Below are positions 33,101-48,100 of a stretch of DNA of 64,000 nucleotides, piece by piece. A program made the position numbers and the translations under genes. Each line of letters opens with the position of its first letter. Positions within the stretch are counted from its first letter, which is position 1. The notes below the pieces were generated by a model that saw only the letters and a program-made list of their open reading frames with translations, was not told the origin of the DNA and did not search any database. The stretch comes from Dermatemys mawii (taxonomy: Eukaryota; Chordata; Testudines; Dermatemydidae): the NCBI GenBank assembly GCA_007922305.1, contig ML677358.1, positions 12,231,343-12,295,342 of the forward strand, read 5' to 3'.

Positions 33101-36100
33101 CTCCGTGTCATCACTGAGCTGCCCTGATGTTCACCCACATGGAGCAGCTTGCACCATTGGCTCCTTAATATTTATGGCTCTGATTCAGCAAAGCAGTTTA
33201 GCTTTTAGCTCAGCTGTAAGCCCCAAAAAGAGCTGGAAGGGACTTCAAGAAGCCATCAAGTCCAGAACCCTGGGCTGAGGCAGGACCAAGTAAACTTATA
33301 CTATTCCTGACAGGTGTTTGTCTAATCTCTTCTTAAAATCTTCCAAAGATGGGGATTACACAAATTCCCTTGGCAGCTTCCAGAGTTTAACTACCTTTAT
33401 AGCTAGAAAGTTTTTCTTAATATCTAACCAAAATCTTCCTTGCTGCAGATTAAGTCGATCACTTGTCCTACTTTCAGTGGACAGAGAACAACTGATCCCC
33501 ATCTTCTTTATAACAGCCCTCAAAATATTTGAAGACTATCATGTCCCTCCTCAGACTTCTTTCCTCAAGACCCAACATGGCCAGTTTTTTTAACCTTTCC
33601 TCATAGGCCAGGATTTTTAAACCTTTTATCATTTTTGTTGCTCTCTCGGGTTTGTCCACATCTTTTCTAAAAAGTGTGGCACCCAGAACTGGATACATGC
33701 CTAAGTCCCATTGATTTCCAATGGCAGATAAGTACATAATTTAAGTGCTTTGCATGGGTCAATGCGAATTATGCTGTTTGGGGACTGAGAATGTGTTTCT
33801 GCAATTTTTACCAAAAACCTCTCTAGACATCCCACATTGCTCCTTAATAAATCAACACAGTTCTGTCCCCTCAAGTGAGATTGCTTCACATTTTCCACAA
33901 GCTAGTGCATTTTTTAACTTACATTATAGTTCTGATTGGAAAACAGGTTGAAGAACAAGGTACCTTTTATGATAGTGCTACTCAAGACACAAGACAGATG
34001 GAGAAAGAAGAACATGGGGAGAAAACATGGGGACATGGGAAGATGGGGAGAACATAGGGAGATCTAGCACAAGTATATACAATAATTATAATATCTTACT
34101 GTACTGACTGTGGTATTACTGCTGAAGAAACAACACTGGTGGTGAACATGCAGCTCACTCCTCATGCCCCTCGCTACTCTTCTAATTCAATTACTCACCT
34201 TTGTTTTCCATCAGTAAATCATTTCATGTACTCTAAAACTGTATTCATGTATTCTCTAAAAGGAGTTAACAGTAATATTGGTTTGACAGGGATGTAATTT
34301 AAACTAACAGAGCATATATAACACACATCTATGGAAACAATATGCTGGAGGCAAGAAGCCCCATCATATATTGACAGACAGACATACCGGTAGGCCAGAC
34401 AAGCCCATTTCTCCGATTTCTCCTTTTTGTCCCATTATCCCAGGGTTTCCTGGGTCTCCCTTAGATCCCTGCAGGTCACAGAACAGAGCTTTATTAGGAG
34501 ACAGGTAGATCTGCATGTACAGATACAGATCTATCAATTTATCTAAATATAAAAGAACAACAGATACCTCCCCATTTCGCTCCCTCTTCTCCATATTACT
34601 ACTTCTTCAGTACACATCAAACATCTCTTAACATTAAAAATTGTAAATACTGGTTTTGCAGCACATAATTTAATTGTGTCTGAAGAGAATGCAACAAATT
34701 AAGATTTACTAAAGAATTTGAGAGTGTGTCTCATGAGCTACACAAAACTAATTCAACTTGTGTGGGATCTGAGCAGCATTCTGTAGACCAGGGGTCGGCA
34801 ACCTTTCAGAGGTGGTGTGCCGAGCCTTCATTTATTCAATGTAATTTAAGGTTTCCCATGCTGGTAATACATTTGAATGTTTTTAGAAGGTCTCTCTCTA
34901 AAAGTCTATATTATATAAATAAACTATTGCTGTATTTAAAGTAAATAAAGTTTTTAAAATATCTAACAAGCTTCATTTAAAATAAAAATGCAGATCTTAT
35001 CAGTTTAGTGTGATCTTTGCCCTTGTGTGTGTGTGTCGGGGGGGGAATAACGAAAAGGCAGCTGTTCAGCACCCCCCGCCCCCAAGCTCTGAGCCTGGTA
35101 CTGGATCATAGCCTCTTCCCCAAGTAGGTAGATGCCTTTGATGGGCTGGGATGGCGCTTCTGGGGGGTGGGGGTGGCTGGGGGTGCGAACCCCACCTCAA
35201 CACACCTCCTTCCCCTGCAGCAAGGCTCTGAAGCAGGGGATGGGGAGGGAGCAGACCCAGGGGGAGCCCAGTTTTCAGGGAAATAGAGGCATGCTTGTGT
35301 CCTTTCTCCCCGCACAGGGAGGGGGTGGGGGGGTCACTTGCTGTCAAAGACTATTCCTGCTGACTTGTAGGGCTTTGTGCAAGTAGAGAGCTACCCCTGG
35401 CCCCCCCATGCCTGGGCTGCTAGTCCCAGCTTCCTTTACCATGCCGAGGGAGAGCCGATGACTACACCTGGAACTCAACACTCTACCTTGCTGCTCTGCG
35501 GGGGCGGGGGGGAAGAGAGGAGGGAAGAAGGGAGGGCTTGACTGCTGCAGGCTCCAATGGCTGCAAACAGTTCAGACCCACCCGTCCTATTAGCCACACC
35601 TCACTCTATATGGGGGGTGGGAGGGGAATCCCAGACATATGAGCTGGGAGCGTTCCCAGCATCAGCGGGCTCTGTGTTCTGGCTGGCTGCCAGTTCAGGC
35701 TGCGATGCGCTGCGGCTGCCTGCCCCTTGCAGGGACCTTGGCATGCCAGTCAAAATCAGCTCCTGTGCCAGCTTTGGCATGCGTGCCGGGGGTTGCTGAC
35801 CCCTGCTGTAGACTGATAACCGACTGAAGGGGCCATAAGCAACAGGCAATGATGTCCAAGAAGGACAGATGAAGATTGCTGTCTTTGCATGCTCAGATTT
35901 AGCTTTGCAAACTGCACATAGCATGGCCACATAAGGAATTCTTTTAACTCAGCTGCTAATTGCCATAGCAGAACAGTTATAATTTTATAAAACTGTACAT
36001 CTGGTACCTTTTCTCCATCAACTCCAGGGGGACCAGGCAATCCAAGCTCCCCCTAAAGCAGTACAAATGAATAAAGGTATAACACCAAGTGAAACCAGAA

Positions 36101-39100
36101 CATAATTTTACAAAAGAACTGGATGTAAATGTAAAATTCTCTTTTTGTACTGAGTCTGATGGTCATCAATTTATGAGCAGCCTGAGGTAGAAGACGGCAT
36201 CTTTTTATTTCAAGTGAAGTCCAGGTTTCATTAGTGAAGTAGAATTTGAATTGGATTGACAGGCAGAGATACACATTATTCTGAACCAATCTAAATATCA
36301 TTTCTAATAAGATATTTTTGTGCATATTTGTTATAAGAAATTATAACAGATTTACTATTATGTATTGCCTATTGATCTTGACCCTGAATGAGGGTGACCA
36401 TTTCACAGAGTGGCCGGTACTGATGCTGGTACTATAAGATACTAAATATGTGTATGTGAAAACCTAAGATATGCTAGGTATGAGAACTTGGCTTCCGATA
36501 GGACAAAACAAGATAAAATCTAGAATTTAGGTCTATCAATAGCCAAGCACAGTGCATGCTCACAAGCATTTTCTTTATCAATGAACTTAATCCAGACTCC
36601 ACTGAGTTCAATGGTGAAACTCGCATTGACTTCAGTGGGGCCTGAATTTCACCCCAATATATATAGGAATGTGTATGGGCTCACTTCCAAGTACAGTATA
36701 ACGCATTCATTCAGACAAGGCCAGCAGAAGGGTGTTGGCCCAGTGATAGAGTGAAAAAAACCCAACATACACACTTTTGCATCTAGGTAAAAAACTTCTG
36801 TTGTTCAGAGAGGAGGGGAATTTAGAATGCTCTCTCCTGCAGACAGACCCATGAGTTAAAATATCCAGGTCAGCCCTTTCCTGCCTCCCACCCTTTGTGA
36901 TTTGGGAGACATTTCTCCAGTCTTGCTCTAAGATGTCATCACAAGGGGACACTTCCTGCTGTAGTTCCACATGGAGAACTCTCATTGATTTCGATAGGAG
37001 GTTTGCATGAGGATTGATGTCAGGATGTGGTGAGGGGGCTCTGTATATTCTGCATGCTACAAAATACTGTCTGTATAACAGAGGTCAATCCAACCTTTGG
37101 TCCTGGAGCTCCTTGAGGGCCTGGTGGCCCTTGGGGACCTGGTGGGCCCTGAAAACACAGCAAAGAAAGATGGCATAAACATACTTGTCTAGAGTATCAT
37201 TACTAATCCAGCACACACATTCACTTCACTCTGGAGATCAGCCATGAGCGCAGCTTCTCAGCTAGGCTACGTCCACACTTGGAGCCAGGGGTGTGATTCC
37301 CAGCATGATCTCATCATGCTGGCATGCTAAAAATGGTAGCATACTTGAGGTGGCCTGGGCAGCAGCACTAGCCTCCCCGAGTGCATACCCACCGTATGAT
37401 CACACAAGCTGGGAATCATCCACCCCACCCTATTCCACAGGTGGGCATAGCCCTAAATTTACAGTAAATATTTGTCTAACTTATCATACCACAAATGTCC
37501 ATGACAAGATCAGGTAATATTAAACAGATAAGGCTGTTTCCCACAACACAGGAAATGTTAACTCAAAAAGGACTGGGTCCAATCTGGTGTAGAGGGTCCA
37601 TACTAGCATGAAACATACATGCTTAAAAGGCACACATTTCTAGATACAAGTAGGTCTGGTCCAAAATCCGCCTTGTTGCCTGTGGGGATTTTACTTTTTC
37701 AATCCCTTCATTACTGGCCAACCCTATGCTGGAAACATCCAAGAGGAATGATGCCTTCCAAGTCAATGGACAGTAGACTAGATAGGCAAAATTCCCTCAT
37801 CTATGGCTTAGTGTGACCATGATGTTTGAAATCAACCAGCCAGTTCAACTCAACCCTACTGGTAGGTGAACCAGGAGTTCCATTATGCCACATATGACGT
37901 GATTAAAAAGAAGCAGAAACAGAAAAGTGTACATTAATACTAACAGCAGGGAAACCTTCTGCTGAAAGTTTGCAAGCTCATGTAAACTATTCTTCTTACC
38001 AGAGACCCTTGCAAACTAGGAGTTTGAAAATCCTTTGATGGGGATGTATTTTGTCATTTATAAGGGATCCCTAAATCACACATCTACCCCGTCAGCTTGA
38101 AAACCAACCAGCAACACATTGCATTATTCTGAGCTCCTAGTCCCTACTGTTGTACTTCACAAGGTTACATTTAATGACAGTTTAAATTATTTATACACAG
38201 CAGTTGGTAAGAGGCCTGTTCACTGAGAAGCAATGAGTGGGTAAATCAGAGAAGTGGCTGAGATCCTAGCGAATAAGGAACGGTAAAGGTAAGGTCAGTG
38301 ACATTTTAATAATTTACCCCTGAGCATCTCAACATGCAGCACACACGAAACTCAACCGACTCAGAGACCGTGGGTCATTTCATTAGTAAACTGAAACTCC
38401 AAACGTTTGGTGGAAGCTTTCCAATGATCTCAGCCACAAATTCCATTCACAACGCCACATGCTGTGCTATTCTGTCCAAGCAACCCATGCAGACATCTGG
38501 CACACAGTAATTACCATCACTTTATGTATCCCTGCAGCCTGTTATAAAACAATTAAAATGGGTTTCAAATGTGTCTGTAATTAAATATGTATTCTACTCA
38601 GCTTCTTTAATCTTTGCTAAGTGGCAGCATTAAACTTGGTCTCACTCCTTTTTTTGTATAGCAAGTACAGGCTATACAACAGGGGCGTTATTTTCCTTTC
38701 CATGAACTTCAGGAAAATTTCCTCCTGAATACATTGTCTTATTGTTTTCATTTTATATAACTGACTGAGACACGTATGATCTCACTATAGTCATGGGTAC
38801 AGATCAGATTTGGATCAAGTCTCTTGCGTGTCATTTAGAGAACAAGCTACTTCAGTCGTCTCGGGGTGGGGGGCTATGCAAAATGTTTGCCGCAAATCCT
38901 GATACGTTAGCAAAATCAGGCTGAAGTAGTCTGTGCTTCTTCTGTACATCCATCTAACCACGCCCTCTCTAGTGCACACGTAAGCATGGTGTCCAAACAC
39001 TGCAAACTCTTAAGAACTCACATGATGCCCACTGTCCTCTGAGTACTCCTGCCAGGCCACCCTTGTTCCTTTAAATGTCCTCCTGAGTCAGGAGGAAGCA

Positions 39101-42100
39101 TTGGCCTATCGGCTCCTCATTTCTTCCTAGAGACTGGGTGACGTCTCCACCATTTCCCCACATCTCTGGGGGCACTATGTGGTCATTCCTACAAAGCAGT
39201 GCCTTGAGTGTGGCTATAGGGTTTAGGCAACTATGCCCACTCTTTAGACCCCTGTACCCCTCTTCTATCTTCTGGAGGGTGTGATGACTCCCGCACTCCC
39301 AGTAGAGCAATGAAAACAAGGAAAACACTTCTGCTCCCACTGCCAGCCCGCTTTACTCTGTAGGGACTCTAAGAAGCCTTATAATCCTTAGCACAGGGAT
39401 TCCCTAGCAATACAAACTAGCGGTTATGGGGCATCTCAGCTTTTAGGTGTCTTTCCTAGCAGTCATGCTACTGATTATGGGGCTTCTCTCAGACCCAGAT
39501 CTATGGTGATCAGTGGGGAAAGGAGCAGCTTGAGGAAAGAGTGGGTCCTGCGTGGACAATATGAGATTCAACCTTCCTAGTTATCTTGCAATTCCTGCTC
39601 ATCAGTCTGCAAGGTCCCGATCACTGCATCAACCAAACCCTGCAGGGTGAACTAACTTCCCCAAGCTACTCTAGCATATGTCTCAAGATCAGTTCTCTCT
39701 CAGATTCACTGGATTTCAATTGGTGCAGTAATCTCAGCCGGTTAATTCAATTCCAATTAAGAACAGGAGCACACAACAAATTATCATCATCATCTTATTG
39801 CAGCAGTACCTTGAGTGCATCCAGGATTCTGCCATCATAGTCAATTATTACAGTATCTCCCTGTTCACCCTTCAAGCCCGGTGGACCCTAGAGACAAAGG
39901 TGAATTGCAAACTTTGTGATAACAGCTGTGGTGTTAGCCTCTGAAAAGTGGGCAGCATGAAAACAACAGCTAGAACAGGGCTAAGTACTATTTTGGCCCC
40001 TAGATACTTTGGTATTTGTTCCATATAAACATTACACATGCAATCGATACCAAGAATGCAGCTATTCAGAACAAATTCTGAAAGGACCTCGATTTATACA
40101 TTGAGTGACAGACAGACAATGTAATTACCTAAGCTGGAATTTGACTGGTACAACCTCATTCTTATGAAAAAAAGTCATGGCATCTTTCCGTGACAACTAG
40201 TGGTCAGCACCTCTCTGAGGTCAATAGCAAAACTGGATGCAACTTAACTGACTTCATGGGAGCAATGTGCATTAATCGGCTCAATATTTAAATGGTGATT
40301 TATTTTAATATGCTCCATCTTCCTTATTATTCTTATATAGTACTGAACCCTTCAACTGTACACAACAGATGACAGAGTTGGATGGAGGAAACTGACCCAT
40401 GGTAAGGAGAATACAAGAGACTACATTAGTGAGGCAGAAACAAACATTCATATACCCTTGGTCCAATGGGTCCATCTCCTCCTCTCTCACCAGGATCACC
40501 CTGAAAATGAACATCACATTTATTCTGATGATTTATTACCAGAAATAACAGGGAAAGTTGGAAGTATTATGAAAAAAGTCATTTACTGGCATGACAGTCA
40601 AATACTTATTTTAGGTAAAAGTATAGTCTCAATAAGAAACTCCAATGGGTCAAGATCAAATGGATTTTAGATACTGTATTTAGAAGCATATGCCTTCCTA
40701 AAATAACCTTAAAATAATCTAGCTGGCAACAAAAGAGCCCAGCCTGATCAGATATAAGACAGCAAAACCAGATTTGACCTCCCACATAATATATTTCCAA
40801 GTCACAAAGTGATGCCATTTCAATAGCTAAGCATTTAAACCTGAAAGGAAAAGTTCTTAATAGAGTGATACCAGCTTGAAGCAGAAGCACCAGCAAGCAT
40901 AAATCAGCACTGCTACTATGGATTTAGAAGTAGAATAGCTAAAGGTGGTCCCCAGCCCTCAGTTTTTGAAGAGTTTCAGCATGACGGGGATCATGACTGC
41001 TCTGAGCAGAAACATACTTAGATGCAGATTCCAATAAAGCAAAACAGCTGTAGAGGAACAGCTGATCATGAAGGGTGGACCATGTTATGTTGTCACTGTT
41101 CAATACAGCTAGGTCATGTTGGTGCATTTCTTTTCAGTAGTGAAGAAAAAATAAAATTGTGAGACACACTAATGCTAACTATGTAAACTAAATATAGTAT
41201 TAATCAACACATGCGAAGCAGAGGACAGAACCTTCTGATTTCTTGCAAGACAATGCAGCCAAAAATGTCAGAAAGTGGTGAGTCTGGAACTCTATTTCTC
41301 TGTCTTGACCCACCATGAAAAGGTAAAATGGTAGTGAATGTTTACAGGCAATGTTTTGGGTTTTGCCATTTTAAGGCAATTTTTAGAAAACAAAAGTTTA
41401 AAATTCTTGTTAAACTGAAACCCACTGCCGCAATGCTGTTGTGACCAACTGTCGCCTTAATGAACCTGTTTTTTATTTACCTTTGATCCTGGCAATCCAT
41501 CTATTCCCTTCTCTCCTTTGGGACCTGTGTTTCCTTGCTCTCCCTGAAAATAAGATAATTCACACTGAACCTTACGAGATATGAACTTCAAAGCCAAAAC
41601 ATCTTAAGTCTAACTTGATAGGACAGAAAGCAATTTTCTTAAGGTTACAATACTTTTACCTTATTTTAAACTTCTACCCAGATGCTGGAATGATCAAAGC
41701 TTTGCTTTTATTCTAAAATGTCTTTAAGTGCTGCCCGTGTCCAAAAGAGAATTTGATAACTAAAATGAAGCTTTCAGGCTTTCAAATGCAGTAATGGAGG
41801 ACACATTCACCAGCAAACCTAGTGCCAAAATGACAACCACCATGAACATGTGGGCCCTACAACAGGAGACTTCCCCAGAACCGAGTCTGCTACACTCTTG
41901 AAGTGAAGTTATTATAAGGACCACATACATCCTGAATTCCCAGGTCAGGGCAATTCCCACTGACTGCTTGATTCAGTTCTGCAAAATCAGGTTCTAAATG
42001 ATGACTTGTAGCGTATGTCTGCACCGCAATCACAGATGTGGTTCAATTAATTTAATAATCTGAGCTATGACTTGCAGGGCTAGCCTGTGCTGAAGCTTCT

Positions 42101-45100
42101 GCTGCTGCAGCTTCACTGCTCAGGTACCCAAACTAACTAGATTAGATTAAAGTGCAGGCATGTACCCAAAAGCTGCAAATACGCCCCCTGATGGCATTGT
42201 AGAGAAACCCTGTGTTATCATTTAGTTAGTGACTGTCAACACTTACAATTCAACAGACAACAAACGACAAGTGAAAATATTGTCATTAGCATTAATACCC
42301 TAGATGTATAGATTACATGTCTATTGTTCCTTTCTTTGTTCTTTTTAGTTTCAGATCAAAAGTATCTGCTTATGGCTCTCTGCTTCAGGAGCAATCTGCA
42401 TTGATTGTGATAACTGGCCAGCAAGGGGTACCAGATGGTAAAAATAGCCACCAGGCAGATAGATATAGAGCTGAAATTTACCTTAGGACCTTGAAGTCCT
42501 GGCTGTCCTGGGGTTCCATCATCACCCTGGTGAAATAAAAATATACATAGTATGTCTATCAAACTGTGAAAATACAGAGGTATGTCAGTCAATGTCACCA
42601 TATGGTGAGAGCTCAGTTATATTTATCACCATAACTCTGATGTGCTCATGGGATAGGGCCAGATTTATGGGGTTTTTAGGTGCCAGTTGGGATTTTCATA
42701 AGAGCCTAAGCATGTTAAGTGCCTAACTCTGATTGGAAGTCAACTGGCCTTTATAAATCTGGCCCACAATATACATGAAGACGCTACCTGCATTTTGGAA
42801 ATTGAATGTACTATATTCACTAAGAATTCTAACTTGTCAAAAAGGAGATTCACAGGTTTAGCTAGTCACTTGCTTCCCTTGTTACATTTAAATTAAAGAT
42901 TGTTCATGAGAAGAGAATGACATAGAGTTTAACTCCTATATATTGAAAATTTGGAGCCAAATTCTGCCCAGAAACACACAAGTCCCGATTGCCTTAAGGG
43001 AAGTAAGGAAGAAATAAGGCATGAGCCTTCTGGTGTTTTGGTTTCAGTTTTCTGGGAGGCATTGATATAGAACAGCTTTGGGCACCAATATAAAAACTAG
43101 ATAGACAGGATTGCTCATGCAAGGCTTCCTGGTCTTCAGTGGGCTACTCGGAGCAACGGTTTGTCCTCCTCAAGGAAAGGCCATCTTCCTGTAGAAGAGT
43201 AGACAGTGTGTGTGTGGAAGCAGATCTGTTCCGTGCCAGAGAGTATACTTTCTCCAAACACAGAGCTTATGTCCAGTGGACTCCGCTTCTCAGAGTACAG
43301 TGATGTCTTTGTTTGGTCAGTCCTAGAAGAGATTCAGACTGACCAACGCTGGCCTGATGGAGAGCAGCATTCTCAAAAATTCACACATTTTATTTTCAAT
43401 TAATTCAGCAAAAGGATTCTCATCTACAGCCTTGTGAGACATTTTGGCTATTTTATTCTTTGTCGACGGGGCTAATGTAATCACTGCTTCTGGGCTGATA
43501 ACCATAACGAAAAACATGCGGGTGGTACGACGTCTGTTTCAATGTCACAGAATTTCTGTTCTTTAATTGAACATATGCTAGAAATTCTGAAGAATATCAA
43601 GTGTGAATCAGCGCATCCAACCATGACTAGGGCCTTATTCAACCTTGTTTCTGAAAATGGCTCATTTTGTGTGGTGAGAAACATTTTTTCTTTTAAAAAA
43701 AAGGAAGAATCATCAATATCTTACCTTTCTCCCTGGAAAGCCAGGCTCACCCTTCAAAACCAAAAAACAAAGGAAGGGAAATAAGAGAGAGATCACATGA
43801 ATTATAGTAATAAGTCATATTCATTTTTAAAATTATTAGTTGAAGTGGAAATTTTGTTCTGCTATTGATCTACATTATCTTCTCCTGAAATGCCAAAAAA
43901 TCCAGTACACCCCTCCTCATTCTAAATTTCATTGTTTTACTTCTCTTAACAATTAACATGCTTTCTGTCCAGAAGATGCAATAAAAAATTAACTTTTCAG
44001 TTTCCAGGTTATGGCCAATTTGATTCCCTGGAATTCTTAGATGCAATTGATGAGGAGATTATTACATCAAACTGAAAAAATGTGTGCAACCCTGCCCAGG
44101 CACATAGGGATATTTTGAAGATTCTTGCCTTGTTAAAATTAGAGGTATAATAAACTATTTACCACCTACCTTTAGTCCTGAAGGTCCCCTTACACCCTAT
44201 TAAAAGTAAAAATTATCAGTATATTTATTTGGAAATAAAAACATAACAGGATTTAAAAATATATATCTATAAATGTTTACAGCTCTGTAGAAAATGGCAA
44301 GGATGCCTATGTTTGTTTTCGTTATTTATGAACATTACTACATGTGAACATTCTCAGTATCGATGCACTTTACACCACCAATAATAAAGAAAATGCTCTC
44401 TAAAGATTTATATTTATGTATGAAAAATGTCCACAAAGAGTATTGGAACCGGACTCAGTACCATAATTCCATACTAGACCTTTGCGCAGAACAAAATAAT
44501 TGAAATGTGTCAGGTGAACTTGCTGAGCTTGGGTAGCTGGGCTATTTTATATTTCATAGTGAGGCTCAAAAATATGGTCAACTGAGGATGTCCACAACAT
44601 CAATGCTTTCCAATAATCTGTTGGTGGGGATGCAGGTGATTGGCTGGTAATGCAGCATTAGAGTAATTAGTAAATATAGCTGTTTATGAGATAATATAGA
44701 TTAGATTTCAGGAAGTGGGGTAAATTCATCCCTGACATAAACAGGCACAAGTGCCACGATCTATTGGCACATTGTGAGTCAGCAACACTAGTTACTTAAA
44801 GTGGGTTTCAGGATCTTAATGGATAGGTTTCCAAGTGGCTATCCTATGCAAAGAAGGGGAAAACGGTTCAAAGGGCATTAGAACAACTTTACCTAGCTGG
44901 GAAGAAAGTCTCTTCACTCCATGGTTTGAGGAGATGAATTTAGAGCTGTTTGAGTCATTGTAATTGGTGAGAGAGAATAAACTGTCCGTTCATTACAGTG
45001 CCAGTGTCACCACATAATCAAAGAAATGTTGTCTGGAAGGAACCTCAAAAGATCATATAGTCCGGCCCCCTGCTCTGAGGCAGGACCAAGTAAACCTAGA

Positions 45101-48100
45101 TCATCCTTAACAGGTGTTTGTCTAACCTGTTCTTCAAACCCCTCAATGATGGGGATTCCACAACGTCCTATTCCAGAGTTAAATTACCTCTATAGTTAGA
45201 AAGCTTTTCTGAATATCTAGACTAAATCTCCTTTGTTGCAGATTAAGCCGGTTACTTCTTCCCCTACCTTCAATGGACATGGAGTATAACTGAGCCCCAT
45301 CCTCTTCATAACAGCCCTTAACATATTTATCAGGTTCCCCCCTCAGTCTTTGTTTCTTCAAGACTAAACATGCCCACTTCTTTAGGTGTTTTTTAAACCT
45401 TTTATCAATTTTGTTGCTCTCTGGACTATCTCCAATTTGACCACATCTTTCCCAAAGAATTGGACACAGTACTCCCACTGAGGTCTCACCAGTGCCAAGC
45501 AGAGCAGGACTACTGCTTCCCATGTCTTACATACAACACTCTTGTTAACACATCCCAGAATATCAGCCTTTCACACAACTGCATTCCACTGATGACACAA
45601 TTCGTGATTCACTATAACTCCCTAGATCCTTTTCCACAGTACTACCTGCTCACCAGTTATTCCCCATTTTGTGGTTGCACTCCACTGTGAGTGATACCTA
45701 TTCTCAACCAAATATATCCAAAGACCTTGCAGCACTTACAACCCGCTAGGGACCATCTTTTCCAGTATCTCCAGTGGGGACCCTCTCTCTCTTCCATACC
45801 TTCTTCACTGTGCTTTCTCTGCTTCTTCTCCTGCTTCTACTTGGGATACCCAGCATAATTTTCTTCTATGGTTTTTTGCCCAATCTTCAGATGCTCCACT
45901 GCCTTGCTCAGTGATCTTGATTTTTGTTGCATATGACAAAGTAGGTAATCCAGAGGTGTAAAAAAAATCCAAAAACCAAAACCTAATATTTTTTAATGCT
46001 GCAAAGATGTAATACTTCATGGCCTTCTACACAGTTCAATGCTCAGAACTTTTTCTTTTCTCAACCTTCTTTTCTTGGTTTGAGGAAGGTGTAGGAAAAC
46101 GAGTGAAAATAATCCACATTTACCAACAGTGTCCCTTAAGAGTTAATCCTCCCCTGAAAAATATGAACTTTGTCGTAGGGGAAGTGGGTGGCACCAACGA
46201 ATCATCATCTGCCAGATTCTGTTCCCAAATTTCACAATTTCATCCTTGTGAAACTCATCTTGGCATTGTAGCTACAATGACGCTGGTAAGTAGCATTAAT
46301 AACATTTCCACCAACTAAAAAAAAATCTCAGCGGAAATAAAAACTACCCCAACATTCACAAAAGGCAAAAATACTTCCTTGACTAATTATAATCATGATT
46401 TTGGAACTGTATCTTTTCCTGTATCTCCAGGTGGACCACAGAGGAGGCAGGGGTGGGGAAAGTGGGGCAAAAGAGCTTTATGGAAGAGCTGTAAGATGAG
46501 AGACTCGCCTCCTTTCTTTATGGTGATACAGGGTCTTATGGTGCATCTGAGAGGGTTGAAGTATCAAGGCAGTATCTAATTGCTTCAGTTTCCCACACAA
46601 GTTTCTAAGCTCAACAATTGTCCGCCTCTGGTCGTGTGCAGCTTAACATAATAGCGCTGTACTTTTTAATTTGCAAGGAATGGCACAAACAAAATAGTTT
46701 GCTCTATGTGGTTATGGAGGGGAGTAAATAGGACACCCAAGCCAAAAACTACATGCATATCTGAGCTAGGCAAACATTCCAAACTAGTGAAGCACAATTA
46801 ATTCATTAGTGCCGACACTAACATGGCAGGAAGAATACTACTAACCATCACTCCAGCTTCCCCCGGCTCTCCTTTTAAGCCCTGGAGAAAGAGGTTAACC
46901 AAGTCAAGAAAGCTGATTACGGATATTTCCACCAAAACCCTTTATCCTCCAAAAAGTTAAAAAATAATTCCTGAGAGGTTCATTGATTTTACATTCTGAT
47001 TTGTTAAAAATGAATTACCAGTGAGTTGGAGATTTGCAGTGGGATAGGGGAAGGTTACTCATCAGGGAGGAAATAAACTTTGCTTTTTTATAAATTTTAA
47101 AAAAATATTCTGACTTCTGATTTTCTGCTCAGAATACTACACAACCTCCCTCCCTCTCACCTCCTGTCTCTAGCCTACAACTTTTCCAGGATAATTAATT
47201 TCACTTGTGAAGCTACCATTTCTCTAATGACCATACAGTTATAGAGAAGTAAAGATACTTGTCAGGTTACATCTAGAGGAATCATTAGAAGCAGCTCTGA
47301 GGCCACCTATGGTGACTATTCTCCTCTAGCTGTGATAGGCTGGGAAAAAGAAACTCAAACTTTGTGGACTAAATCCTGCCCTCTGCTAAAAGCCTAGCAG
47401 TGGTGAGCACTGCTAGTAACCAGAGCCAGAGGGCTGGCACCATGCAGAATGGGCCCAGTGGGCAGGCAGCCACGCTGCAGGGTGGGGTACACCCTTTTGC
47501 TCTCTTTAAAGAGAAACACACTTCCCCCCTTGCTAGCAAGTGCTGGAGATCCTGGGGCCTGCTCAGACACCCCAGCTGCCAGACCTGACCTCCTGGTAGC
47601 CACAGTTTATTGACCTATGTCATAGCTCCCTTTCCTAATGAACTCAAGTGCTAGGTGAGAATCCGATCCTGATGCAGCATCACAGGGCAGGGAAAGGCTC
47701 CTAATATCCCCTTTCCCTACTAGTACTCCACGTGGCCCAGACAGGCATGGCCCTGTGCCAGGTGGCTCCCAGATGAAGTACATTGTGGGCATTCTTAGAG
47801 AGCACCCATTCTGTTTTGCAATGTGAATACTCTGTATTTATCATTCCTTACAGGGAAGCCTTGTGGTCCCCTGGGGCCATCTTTTCCAGTATCTCCAGGG
47901 GGACCTCTTGCACCCGGTGGTCCTGGGGGACCCGGTGGGCCAGCAGCTCCATCTTGACCTTGATCACCCTGTAAGAAGTTCAGACAAACGTGATGTGAAA
48001 AAAACACCACCACCACAAGTGCTAACAGCAGACTGACTACACTGAGCAGGGGAGAAACCAGCAGAGGACATGCCAGGGGGACAGGTCCTTCTGATAGCAC

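Noticed and set aside
35066..35930. Frames of 80-109 codons on both strands
   Set aside because: They fall inside the GC-rich interior of the long hAT element and have no family resemblance.
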